The position numbers were made by a program, and so were the translations under genes. Shown here piece after piece: positions 43,233 to 51,428 of a stretch of 64,000 nt of DNA; the stretch's first letter is position 1; every line of letters begins with the position of its first letter. Location: contig NZ_JABAHZ010000006.1 of assembly GCF_012641265.1 (NCBI RefSeq), positions 186,001 to 250,000 on the forward strand. Direction: 5' to 3'. The notes under the pieces are model-generated. The model did no database searches. It saw nothing but the letters and a program-made list of their open reading frames with translations, and was not told where the DNA came from. Source of the DNA: Chitinophaga eiseniae (lineage in GTDB: Bacteria; Bacteroidota; Bacteroidia; Chitinophagales; Chitinophagaceae).

Positions 43233-45959
43233 TTATGCCTTTTGTAAAAACGCTCTTAACACGTATTGCAGGATACCGCCATGGCGATAGTATTCGATTT
43301 CTATCGCTGAGTTCAATTTACATTTTACTTTAAATGTAACCGGGTCGCCCGATGCCGGGGTAGCCGTTACCGTTAACTCTTCTCCCGGTGTAAGCCCATC
43401 GGCAATGCCATGGATACTGAACAACTCTGTACCAGACAATTTCAACGTAGCAGCGTTTTCATTCTCCAGGTATTGCAACGGCAGCACCCCCATTCCTACA
43501 AGGTTACTGCGGTGAATACGTTCATAACTTTCTGCGATCACCGCTTTTACACCCAGCAGGTTAGTTCCCTTGGCGGCCCAGTCGCGGGAAGAACCGCTAC
43601 CATATTCCTTTCCAGCCAATATGATGAGCGGTATTTTGTTGGCGGCGTATTGCATAGCTGCCTCATAAACAGGCAACACCGTCCCGGTAGGTATGATAGT
43701 GGTAAAGCCACCTTCTTTAGGCGATAATTCGTTTTTTATACGCACGTTGGCAAAGGTGCCACGAATCATTACTTCATGGTTACCGCGACGGGAACCATAA
43801 GAATTAAACAAACGGGGATCAATACCCCGGTCCAACAGGTATTTACCGGCGGGCGTATCTGGTTTAAATGATCCTGCAGGAGAAATGTGATCCGTAGTCA
43901 CCGAATCGCCCAATTTCAGTAAAACGCGGGCGCCATTGATATCTTCCGGTGCAGCTGGTTGTGCCGGCAATCCATTAAAGAAAGGCGCTTCCCGGATATA
44001 GGTAGAGTCCTGGCTCCAGTGATAATCCTTTCCCGAAGGCGCCAGCAACCCACGCCATTGCTCATCGCCATCAAAAATAACCCGGTATACGTCCTCAAAA
44101 TCTTCCCTTTTCACGGCGGCAGCTACGGCGTCATTAATTTCTTCCTGGGTAGGCCAGATATCCCGCAGGTATACAGGCTCCCCATTAGGATCGTAGCCCA
44201 GTGGGGCCGTCAGCATATCCACATCTATACGGCCGGCAATGGCGTAAGCCACTACCAGTAAAGGCGAAGCCAGGAAATTCATCTTTACCTGCGGATGTAC
44301 CCGGGCTTCAAAGTTCCGGTTGCCCGATAATACGGAGGCTACCACGAGGTTGCCCTTGTCTACCGCTTCTGCAACGTGCGGCGGCAGCGGACCACTGTTA
44401 CCTATACACGAAGTACAGCCATATCCGACAATATGAAAACGCAGCGCTTCCAGTTCGGCCAGCAAACCGGAACGCTTCAGGTATTCGGTCACCACCCTCG
44501 ATCCCGGCGCCAGGCTGGTCTTTACCCAGGGCTTTACATACAATCCCCGGCTGATCGCCTTCCGCGCCACCAGGCCTGCACCTATCATTACGCTGGGGTT
44601 GGAAGTGTTGGTGCAACTGGTAATAGCGGCAATCGTGATGGCGCCATCGCTTAACACGTATTCCTCGTTTTTCAGCTTAATACGTACCGACTTCAAGTAA
44701 TCCAGTTCCACGGCCACCTCTTCTGCTTGCTTCTGTATTTCGTAGGTAAACGCGGTACCAGAGCCACCTTCCGACAACCAGGCCGTGTCCCGGCGTTTGC
44801 CTTCCGGCGTATACATGCGTTTGAATTCCTTATTGAGCAATGTTTCAAACTCGTTGTGCAGATCCCGCACCAGGATACGGTCCTGCGGGCGCTTAGGCCC
44901 CGCTACAGCAGATTGTATCTGCCCGAGATCCAGCTCCAGGATATCAGAATAGATGATCTGCTCATCGCCATGCCGCCAGAGCATATTGTCTTTGCAGTAA
45001 GATTCCACTTGCGCAATCTCGGGCTCCGGGCGATTGCTACGCCGCATATATTGCAAGGTTTGCTGATCAATTGGAAAGTAGGTAACGGTACAGCCAAATT
45101 CGGGCGACATATTGGAGATGGTGGCGCGGTCGGGTACCGATAAGTGATCCAATCCATCGCCAAATACTTCCACAAATTTATCCACCACCCCATATTTACG
45201 TAATAGCTGGGTAATGGCTAATACCATGTCGGTAGCGGTTACACCTTCGGTCAGCCGCCCGGTGAGCTTTAACCCGATTACCTGGGGACAGGAAAAATAA
45301 ATAGGTTGACCAAGTATGGCCGCTTCTGCTTCTATACCACCTACCCCCCAGCCCAATACGCCGATCCCGTTTACCATGGGCGTATGTGAATCGGTACCCA
45401 CCAGGGTGTCGGGAAACAGCCAGCCATCGCGGCTGATCACGCCTTTGGCCAGGTATTCGAGGTTTACCTGGTGACAAATGCCCATGCCGGGAGGCACCAC
45501 CGTAAAGTTATCGAATGCCTGTTGCGCCCATTTCAGCAGCTGATAACGTTCTTTATTGCGCTCATATTCATAGGCCACATTTTTTGTATAGGAATAATCG
45601 GTACCGAAAAAATCTACTTGTACAGAGTGATCTACAACCAGGTCGACCGGGATAGCCGGATTAATTTTGGCGCCGTCCTTCCCTTTGCGGATCACTTCCG
45701 CCCGGATAGAGGCAATGTCTACTACGGCGGCTACGCCAGTGAAGTCTTGCATCAGTACCCGCGCGGGTTTAAAGGGAATTTCCTTATCGGTTCCTCCCGG
45801 TTCCCAATTCACCAGGGTGTCGAGATGCTCGTCGGTAATAGCGAAGTTGTCGTGGTTCCGTAATACATTTTCCAATAGGATCCTGATAGAAAAAGGCAGG
45901 CGGGAAATTTGCCGTCCTTCCTTTTCCAGTTTGCTGAGAGAAGCGATACTAGGCTGCAT
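43233..45959 (-). CDS. acnA: Aconitate hydratase A
   Basis: A cytoplasmic [4Fe-4S] enzyme of about 908 residues converting citrate to isocitrate in the TCA cycle. It is of the AcnA/IRP1 type: SRLPFSIRILLENVLRN, GTDSHTPMVNGIGVLGWGVGGIEAEA, PIYFSCPQVIGLKLTG, and cluster cysteines in TSCTNTSNPSVMIGAGL and GCTSCIGNSGPLPP. The swivel domain has HISPAGSF and KEYGSGSSRDWAAKG. The frame continues upstream to a GTG at 46016. I prefer the ATG at 45959, whose N-terminus (MQPSIASLSKLEKEG) fits the usual AcnA start better, though this is not certain. Confidence 0.93.
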   Translation of the reverse strand: MQPSIASLSKLEKEGRQISRLPFSIRILLENVLRNHDNFAITDEHLDTLVNWEPGGTDKEIPFKPARVLMQDFTGVAAVVDIASIRAEVIRKGKDGAKINPAIPVDLVVDHSVQVDFFGTDYSYTKNVAYEYERNKERYQLLKWAQQAFDNFTVVPPGMGICHQVNLEYLAKGVISRDGWLFPDTLVGTDSHTPMVNGIGVLGWGVGGIEAEAAILGQPIYFSCPQVIGLKLTGRLTEGVTATDMVLAITQLLRKYGVVDKFVEVFGDGLDHLSVPDRATISNMSPEFGCTVTYFPIDQQTLQYMRRSNRPEPEIAQVESYCKDNMLWRHGDEQIIYSDILELDLGQIQSAVAGPKRPQDRILVRDLHNEFETLLNKEFKRMYTPEGKRRDTAWLSEGGSGTAFTYEIQKQAEEVAVELDYLKSVRIKLKNEEYVLSDGAITIAAITSCTNTSNPSVMIGAGLVARKAISRGLYVKPWVKTSLAPGSRVVTEYLKRSGLLAELEALRFHIVGYGCTSCIGNSGPLPPHVAEAVDKGNLVVASVLSGNRNFEARVHPQVKMNFLASPLLVVAYAIAGRIDVDMLTAPLGYDPNGEPVYLRDIWPTQEEINDAVAAAVKREDFEDVYRVIFDGDEQWRGLLAPSGKDYHWSQDSTYIREAPFFNGLPAQPAAPEDINGARVLLKLGDSVTTDHISPAGSFKPDTPAGKYLLDRGIDPRLFNSYGSRRGNHEVMIRGTFANVRIKNELSPKEGGFTTIIPTGTVLPVYEAAMQYAANKIPLIILAGKEYGSGSSRDWAAKGTNLLGVKAVIAESYERIHRSNLVGMGVLPLQYLENENAATLKLSGTELFSIHGIADGLTPGEELTVTATPASGDPVTFKVKCKLNSAIEIEYYRHGGILQYVLRAFLQKA

Positions 45960-46071
45960 AGTGAGAAATTGTTTTATAGAAACAATACCGCTGGTAATTT
46001 GTTTATCAAAAATCACCGCGAAAGGCAGAAAGCCGTTGCCCTAAACTATCGGCAACAGCGGGTAACATTAC

Positions 46072-46178
46072 ACTATAAATATACCTCATTATAAATGGTT
46101 TGTGATAGGTTCATAAGAAAATAACCCTGCTATCGCGATGCATGATGGATGCCTAGTTTTAACTATAAATACACCTCA
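46072..46178. repeat. 17-base direct repeat upstream of the methyltransferase
   Basis: ACTATAAATATACCTCA (46072-46088) and ACTATAAATACACCTCA (46162-46178) differ at one base. The second ends three bases before the methyltransferase ATG. The region between is 73 bases without a gene. It may be a duplicated promoter or leader segment. Confidence 0.4.
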
Positions 46179-46180
46179 AA

Positions 46181-47017
46181 ATGACCGTACAGCTAAAAGT
46201 ACCCGCTACTTCCCGCCTCGTGCTGGAAGCTGCCATGCAGCTCTACACTTCGCCGCTGCAACAGCAATATATTGCCGCTATCGACTTCAGTGAAACCAGT
46301 CGTATTTTTTACGAGCTGCAACGCAGTTTTCCACAGATAATAGATACCATCTGCCTGCGTAAACAAAGTATACGGGACCAGTTAAAATCGCAGCTGGTTA
46401 CTATTTCCAGGCCACAAGTCATTATCCTGGGCGCCGGGCTGGATCCATTGTCTTTATATCTCCTGGAAAATTATCGGGAAAATATTAGCCGCATTATAGA
46501 AGTAGATAATGGGTATATCGAAGAAAAACAACACATCTATCATCATCTCGTTCCTGTGGAGGCGCAGATACAATTTGTCAAATGCGATGTTACCGATACG
46601 GCGCTGCTATGGAGCAAACTCCTGGAAAATGGCTACCAGGAAGATATTCCTACTATTATCATTTTTGAAGGCGTGATACATTACATCAGTAATGAAGCGT
46701 TTATCCAGACCATGCAGTTGTTTAAAACAGCGGATCACCGTAATCATGTGATGCTGGATTATTCGGTGTCGGAAGAAAACCTGGTCCCCTCCTTCCTGCC
46801 CACCTACCGGGGTATCCGCGAGGTGATGGAATCTTATATTGGTAAGCCTTTCAATGTCAACAGCCGGGCAGATATGGCAGGAGTACTGTACCAGCTCAAT
46901 GCGTCGCTGGAAACATTGGAACCATTATGCGATATCGAAAAAAGGGTAAGAGGTCATCATCATTTTTTTCATCTGCCCGGCGAAGGAATTATAGAGATGC
47001 TGAGTTTTGCGGTGTAA
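46181..47017 (+). CDS. Class I SAM-dependent methyltransferase, leucine-carboxyl-methyltransferase-like
   Basis: A 278-residue protein of the LCMT/PPM1-type methyltransferase fold. The SAM-binding motif appears as PQVIILGAGLDPLSLYLL, followed by RIIEVDNGYIEEKQ (acidic residue at the end of strand 2) and PTIIIFEGVIHYIS. Bacterial members methylate small acids or unknown substrates, and this one cannot be assigned. Its last 29 bases overlap the convergent MBL-fold gene. The start directly follows a 17-base repeat that also occurs 90 bases upstream. Confidence 0.78.
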   Translation: MTVQLKVPATSRLVLEAAMQLYTSPLQQQYIAAIDFSETSRIFYELQRSFPQIIDTICLRKQSIRDQLKSQLVTISRPQVIILGAGLDPLSLYLLENYRENISRIIEVDNGYIEEKQHIYHHLVPVEAQIQFVKCDVTDTALLWSKLLENGYQEDIPTIIIFEGVIHYISNEAFIQTMQLFKTADHRNHVMLDYSVSEENLVPSFLPTYRGIREVMESYIGKPFNVNSRADMAGVLYQLNASLETLEPLCDIEKRVRGHHHFFHLPGEGIIEMLSFAV

Positions 47018-48026
47018 GCAGGAACCACGGTTCATCGGGATAAGACTCACCCACCACCACGGGCTGTCCTATTTTAGGCGTGGTGATCTTCATGCCCCGT
47101 GCGGCCGCGCTGGCAGTGACGCGTTTGGCCGATTCATTCCAGGGATGGTTGGCCAACGCAAATTTAGCCCAGTGTACAGGCAACAATACTTTTCCTTTCA
47201 GGTCGATGGCTGCCTGTACGGTTTCTTCTGGCTTCATATGGATAAAAGGCCAGTTATCGTTGTACTGGCCGCATTCCAGTATAACCAGGTCGAAGGGACC
47301 GTATTTATCGCCAATGGCCTTGAAATGGCTGTCGTAGCCTGAATCGCCGCCTATAAATAATTGATAGCCGTATATCTGTAATACAAAAGAGCTCCACAGG
47401 CTACCTCCCCGCTTCAGTCCCCTGCCGGAAAAATGTCGTGCAGGCGTCGACGTTAGCATTACTCCCGGCGCTACTTCACCGCTTTCCCACCAGTCGAGTT
47501 CATGAATATTGTTGTCCTTCACCAGGCAGGATTGCAGATCGCGACCCACGCCCAGGGCGGTATAGATCATTTTGGTATGAGGCTTCAGCTGGGCTAGTGT
47601 TTTTTTATCGAGATGATCATAGTGATTATGCGTGATAATCATCAGGTCTATTTCGGGCATATCTGCCGGTGTATAGGCATCTGCACCCGGGAAAGCCTTG
47701 ATCATAAAAGACATAGGAGATGCGCTCCCGCTGAATACCGGGTCTACCAGGATATTGAAACCCTTTACATGCACCAGGTAAGAAGAATGTCCGAACCAAA
47801 CGATCACTGGTTTTTCGGAGTACAGCGTTTTCAGGTTGTTTTTTACTGAAGGCAGCGGCATGGGGGGCCGTACATCCGCCGGGCGCTGAAAGGTTTCTCT
47901 CAGCATCTGGTAATACGTAACATCGTCCGGCTTCATGGGAGTGGGCGAAAAGTTCTGAAAAGCGCCTTGCTTAAACTGCGGCGACAACCGGATCCTGTCT
48001 TTTATAGAAGCTAATTTTTGCGGCAT
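46989..48026 (-). CDS. MBL-fold metallo-hydrolase, NAPE-PLD/UlaG-like
   Basis: A 345-residue metallo-beta-lactamase-fold protein. The order is VIWFGHSSYLVHVKGFNILVDPVFSGSASP, the zinc motif THNHYDHLDKKTL (HxHxDH), then TPARHFSGRGLKRGG, LFIGGDSGYDSHF, and LLPVHWAKFALANHPW. This matches the NAPE-PLD/RomA-type subgroup, acting on phosphodiester or lactone substrates. The exact substrate is unknown. No signal peptide is seen. The gene end overlaps the convergent methyltransferase by 29 bases. Confidence 0.88.
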   Translation of the reverse strand: MPQKLASIKDRIRLSPQFKQGAFQNFSPTPMKPDDVTYYQMLRETFQRPADVRPPMPLPSVKNNLKTLYSEKPVIVWFGHSSYLVHVKGFNILVDPVFSGSASPMSFMIKAFPGADAYTPADMPEIDLMIITHNHYDHLDKKTLAQLKPHTKMIYTALGVGRDLQSCLVKDNNIHELDWWESGEVAPGVMLTSTPARHFSGRGLKRGGSLWSSFVLQIYGYQLFIGGDSGYDSHFKAIGDKYGPFDLVILECGQYNDNWPFIHMKPEETVQAAIDLKGKVLLPVHWAKFALANHPWNESAKRVTASAAARGMKITTPKIGQPVVVGESYPDEPWFLLTPQNSASL

Positions 48027-48094
48027 ATCTTAAAGTTAAGAAACTCGTGATATAAGGGAGACGGATACCCGCGCCGGATATTTTAGGATAGCAT

Positions 48095-48124
48095 AAAAAA
48101 AGACCTGCCCCGAAGGGCAGGCCT
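48095..48124 (-). terminator. Intrinsic terminator upstream of the MBL gene, downstream of ClC
   Basis: On the minus strand AGGCCTGCCC pairs with GGGCAGGTCT around TTCG and is followed by a run of T. It ends the ClC transcript, 29 bases past its stop. Confidence 0.85.
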
Positions 48125-48152
48125 GCATTCAACCTATCTTTAAGCAGACACT

Positions 48153-49952
48153 TTACCGTGCCAACAATCTTTTCCCCCTGGCCATCAGGCGCAGCAGGCG
48201 GGTGTTTCCATAAAAGGCCGAATGATACTTTGCATCGGCCCGGCGGCGTTCACCATAGGCTCTTAATACGGCATCGGCGGTAACGATACCGGTTATTTTC
48301 TTTTCTTCGTCCAGTACTACCAGCACATCCGGCCGGTAACTGTCGAATAATTCTGTTACCAGGTTAATATCGTCGGAAGCATATACATAAGGTGCTGCAA
48401 CTTCCAGGTATTGATGAACAATCGTTTGATCGGCCTTGGTCAATGTTTCCCGGTTGAGGTAGCCTTTAAAATGCCCGGCTTCATCTGTTACCGGGAGGTA
48501 TTGGTAGTAATAGGCACCGTTTTGTTGCAACAGTTGTTGTGCCTGTACCAGGGTCATGTCGTAACGGAGCGCAGCTAACGGGCGACTGATCACTGACGCC
48601 ACATTGATGAGCTGCATCACATCCGGGGTATACTCATCTGGTGCAGATACGCCACGACGGCGGATTTTTTCCGTCATGATACTTCCTTTCATCAGGAAGA
48701 AAGAAACGAAGTAAGCCGCTGTACAGGCGCCGATCAACGGCAGCAGTCCATGTGGCTGCCCGGTAGTTTCCAGCGAAAAAACGATGGCGGTGAGCAAGGC
48801 GCGGGAGGCGCCGGCAAACATGGCAGCCATACCGATAAGCGCGGCGGTAGCAATGTTGATATCACTACCGGGAAATAGCTTCTGTACCACTATGCCCATT
48901 AATGCGCCCAGTGCGCCGCCAATGGTGAATAACGGGGCCAGGGTACCACCGGAAGTACCACTACCCAGGGAAATTACCCAGGAAATATACTTCAATACAC
49001 AAAGCGATATCACCAGGGTTAACGGCACGTTACCCGTAAGCAGGCTGGTAATATTATTATATCCCACCCCCATGGTATGTGGCGCATAATAACCTACCAC
49101 ACCTACGACTACCGCACCTAAAGCGGGCCACCACATCCAGTGGACAGGCAGCTTTTCAAACATGTCTTCTACGAAGTATACCGATTTTGATACATAAGCC
49201 GCTACTACACCCACTGCTGCGCCCATGAGCACATAAGTCACCAGCGCAATGTCGGATACCGCAGGAATGTCGGGCATCGCAAATACGGGGTGTGAGCTGA
49301 ATAGCAGGATGTGCATACCGGCGCCGGTAATACAGCCAATGGCTACCGGTATCACGGAACGGGGCGAAAACTCAAACAACAATAATTCAATCGCCAGCAA
49401 AATAGCTGCCAGCGGGCTTCCGAAGATAGCCGACATACCCGCGCAGGCGCCGGCGGCCAACAATACCTTTCTTTCAGCAGAAGAGATATGGATCACCTGG
49501 CCGGTGAAAGAGCCGATAGCTCCCCCCGTGGCAATGATGGGACCTTCCGCGCCAAAGGGACCACCCGTACCAATAGAAATAGCGGCAGATATAGGTTTCA
49601 ATAAAGTAATAACCGGCGGGATCTTGCTTTCATTCAGGATAATGTTTTCCATGGCTTCGGGAATACCGTGTCCGCGGATGGCCTTGCTGCCAAAACGGGC
49701 CATGATACCCACTATAACACTACCAATAACAGGTACAAGTACCACCAGCCAACCCAGCTGATTGCCGGCCGGCCCTTCTTCTCCAAATGAAAACTTTCCA
49801 TAAAACGACAAATTGGTGATCAGATTGATCAACAGCACCAATCCCTTTGCCACGAAGCCTATTACCAACGCATTGATACATGCCTGTATACTGAGATAAA
49901 ACACTCTACGGGACATATTTCCGGCAAACTTCTGCTCTTTTTTATGATTCAT
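48153..49952 (-). CDS. ClC-family chloride channel/exchanger with tandem CBS domains
   Basis: A 599-residue ClC protein. The three anion-selectivity loops are visible: IRGHGIPEAME (helix D, where classic ClC have GSGIP), FGAEGPIIATGGAIG (helix F, gating Glu retained) and GTSGGTLAPLFTIGG (helix N). A C-terminal pair of CBS domains (ASVISRPLAALRYDMTLVQAQQLL; YVYASDDINLVTELFDSYRPDVLVV) may bind nucleotides. The gating Glu suggests H+-coupled exchange. His in place of the anion-coordinating Ser could alter selectivity. The gene is divergent from an FNR-like regulator, and an FNR-type palindrome overlaps its -7 box. Confidence 0.9.
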   Translation of the reverse strand: MNHKKEQKFAGNMSRRVFYLSIQACINALVIGFVAKGLVLLINLITNLSFYGKFSFGEEGPAGNQLGWLVVLVPVIGSVIVGIMARFGSKAIRGHGIPEAMENIILNESKIPPVITLLKPISAAISIGTGGPFGAEGPIIATGGAIGSFTGQVIHISSAERKVLLAAGACAGMSAIFGSPLAAILLAIELLLFEFSPRSVIPVAIGCITGAGMHILLFSSHPVFAMPDIPAVSDIALVTYVLMGAAVGVVAAYVSKSVYFVEDMFEKLPVHWMWWPALGAVVVGVVGYYAPHTMGVGYNNITSLLTGNVPLTLVISLCVLKYISWVISLGSGTSGGTLAPLFTIGGALGALMGIVVQKLFPGSDINIATAALIGMAAMFAGASRALLTAIVFSLETTGQPHGLLPLIGACTAAYFVSFFLMKGSIMTEKIRRRGVSAPDEYTPDVMQLINVASVISRPLAALRYDMTLVQAQQLLQQNGAYYYQYLPVTDEAGHFKGYLNRETLTKADQTIVHQYLEVAAPYVYASDDINLVTELFDSYRPDVLVVLDEEKKITGIVTADAVLRAYGERRRADAKYHSAFYGNTRLLRLMARGKRLLAR

Positions 49953-49989
49953 AATATATAAAATGACAACCTCTTTTTAAAAAACACCA

Positions 49990-49997
49990 CAAAAATA
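49990..49997 (-). promoter_or_regulatory. -7 box of the ClC gene
   Basis: The minus strand reads TATTTTTG, matching TAnnTTTG, 37 bases before the ClC ATG. It overlaps the FNR-like palindrome at 49995-50012, so a bound regulator would block it. Confidence 0.5.
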
Positions 49998-50012
49998 TGA
50001 TCTAAATCATAT
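49995..50012. promoter_or_regulatory. FNR-like operator
   Basis: ATATGAT, 4 bases (CTAA), ATCATAT: perfect 7-base arms with the 4-base spacing of Crp/Fnr sites (FNR consensus TTGAT-N4-ATCAA). Its centre lies about 60 bases upstream of the transcription start predicted from the -7 box at 50051. This is the usual class I activator position. Confidence 0.65.
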
Positions 50013-50050
50013 TAAATCCTATTTTTTCTCTCAAAAAGGCAAAAAAACAT

Positions 50051-50058
50051 TACGTTTG
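50051..50058 (+). promoter_or_regulatory. -7 box five bases before the FNR-like gene 1 start
   Basis: TACGTTTG, then CAACC, then the ATG. No TTTG -33 box is present at the right distance, consistent with activation from the palindrome upstream. Confidence 0.55.
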
Positions 50059-50063
50059 CAACC

Positions 50064-50735
50064 ATGAAGAAAGCCGGGTCCTGCGATTTAAAGACTTGTT
50101 TCCTTTGCCAGTTCAGCATTCCTGAATGGATTGCCGCTATAGGGGACCATAAACAACATCTCTCTTATAAGAAGAATGAAACCATCTTCCAGGAAGGCAG
50201 CCCGGTAAAGGGTATTTATTTTTTATACGATGGGAAAGTAAAAGTGCATAAACAATGGGGCGCGGAAAAAGAGCTGATTGTACGCTTTGCACAAAAGGGA
50301 GATATCCTGGGGCATAGGGGCCTGGGTAGCGGCGAGCGCCTGTATACCGTGTCTGCCACGGCATTGGAAGATACCACGGTGTGTTATACCGACCTGGCAT
50401 TTTTTGAAGCATCACTGAAAGTAAATCCCCAGCTCACCCTCAAACTCATGCAATTTTATGCCGACGAACTACAGGAAGCAGAAAGGAAGATGCGCAACCT
50501 GGTGCACATGGATGTAAAAAGCAGGCTGGCAGACGCTTTGCTCGATATTAGCCGGCTGCACAACGATGTTCAGTTTACCATCAGCCGCCAGGACCTGGCG
50601 GCTTTTGCCGGCACCACTTACGAAACTATTTACCGCAACCTCCAGGAATTTATACAGGAGAAATTAATTGCAGTAGATGGCAAAAGCATCACCATTCTAC
50701 AGGAAAAGAAATTGAAAAAATATATTACCCTTTGA
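50064..50735 (+). CDS. Crp/Fnr family regulator with four candidate Fe-S cysteines (paralogue 1)
   Basis: A 223-residue Crp/Fnr protein. The N-terminus has Cys7, Cys12 and Cys15 (CDLKTCFLC, spacing Cx4Cx2C). The cyclic-nucleotide-like beta barrel follows (YKKNETIFQEGSPVKGIYFLYDG, FAQKGDILGHRGLG), with Cys107 in TTVCYTDLAFFE at the position of the fourth ligand of E. coli FNR. The winged helix is SRQDLAAFAGTTYETIYRNL, keeping Glu and Arg of the FNR recognition helix but with Tyr for Ser. An oxygen- or NO-sensitive cluster is inferred, not shown. The gene ends one base from its convergent paralogue. Confidence 0.88.
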   Translation: MKKAGSCDLKTCFLCQFSIPEWIAAIGDHKQHLSYKKNETIFQEGSPVKGIYFLYDGKVKVHKQWGAEKELIVRFAQKGDILGHRGLGSGERLYTVSATALEDTTVCYTDLAFFEASLKVNPQLTLKLMQFYADELQEAERKMRNLVHMDVKSRLADALLDISRLHNDVQFTISRQDLAAFAGTTYETIYRNLQEFIQEKLIAVDGKSITILQEKKLKKYITL

Positions 50736-51428
50736 TCATTGTATATCGGTCAAACGAAGCAGCATCGCTTCATTCAGGATGGTATAGTTTTTCCCCGATA
50801 CCGCTACCAGCCGGTCTGCAATCAACTCATTCAATATCCGGAACGTGGTTTCATAAGTAGTCCCGATATAAGAAGCCAGGTCTTGCTTACTCAAAGCTAT
50901 GTCGATAAATCCATCCTTATTAAATCCGAATTTTTGCTGCAACAACAGCAGCGCATTAGCCATACGGCCTTTTACCGACATATGGGCGAGATTGCGCATT
51001 TGCTTTTCGGAAGATTGTAACTCCTGTGCATAAAATAACATCAGCTCGTACAGCAACGCATGATTGATTTTCAGAGAAGCCTGGAAAAAATCCATCTCTA
51101 TAAAACAAACCTTTACCGGTGCCAATGCCGTAGCTGACACAGGGTAAAACTGTTCCAGCCCCCCGATACCCCGGTGCCCTACAATATCGCCTTTCTGTGC
51201 AAAACGCACAATCAGCTCTTTTTCCGGCCCCCAGTGCTTATGCACTTTCATTAGCCCTTCATGAATAAAGTAAATGCCTTCCACGGGGTCGCCTTCTTTA
51301 AACAGCGTTTCGCCTTTTTGCAGGATAAAATTACGGCGGTGTAATGTTACCGCCGGCGCCCATTCCTTGAGCGATAGCCGGCACAGGAGGCAGGTTTTAC
51401 CATCACAGCCTTGTTTGTCTTTCTTCAT
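50736..51428 (-). CDS. Crp/Fnr family regulator with four candidate Fe-S cysteines (paralogue 2)
   Basis: A 230-residue paralogue of the neighbouring gene, sharing long identical stretches (EKELIVRFAQKGDI, GHRG, TTYET). Cysteines are Cys8, Cys13 and Cys16 (CDGKTCLLC) and Cys108 in VKVCFIEMDFFQ. The DNA-binding helix is SKQDLASYIGTTYETTFRIL. It is co-oriented with cobA upstream, with its ATG inside the last 26 bases of cobA, so it belongs to a cobA operon. Conservation of the four cysteines in both paralogues while other residues diverged argues that they matter. The likely role is control of the adjacent nitrate genes. Confidence 0.88.
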   Translation of the reverse strand: MKKDKQGCDGKTCLLCRLSLKEWAPAVTLHRRNFILQKGETLFKEGDPVEGIYFIHEGLMKVHKHWGPEKELIVRFAQKGDIVGHRGIGGLEQFYPVSATALAPVKVCFIEMDFFQASLKINHALLYELMLFYAQELQSSEKQMRNLAHMSVKGRMANALLLLQQKFGFNKDGFIDIALSKQDLASYIGTTYETTFRILNELIADRLVAVSGKNYTILNEAMLLRLTDIQ

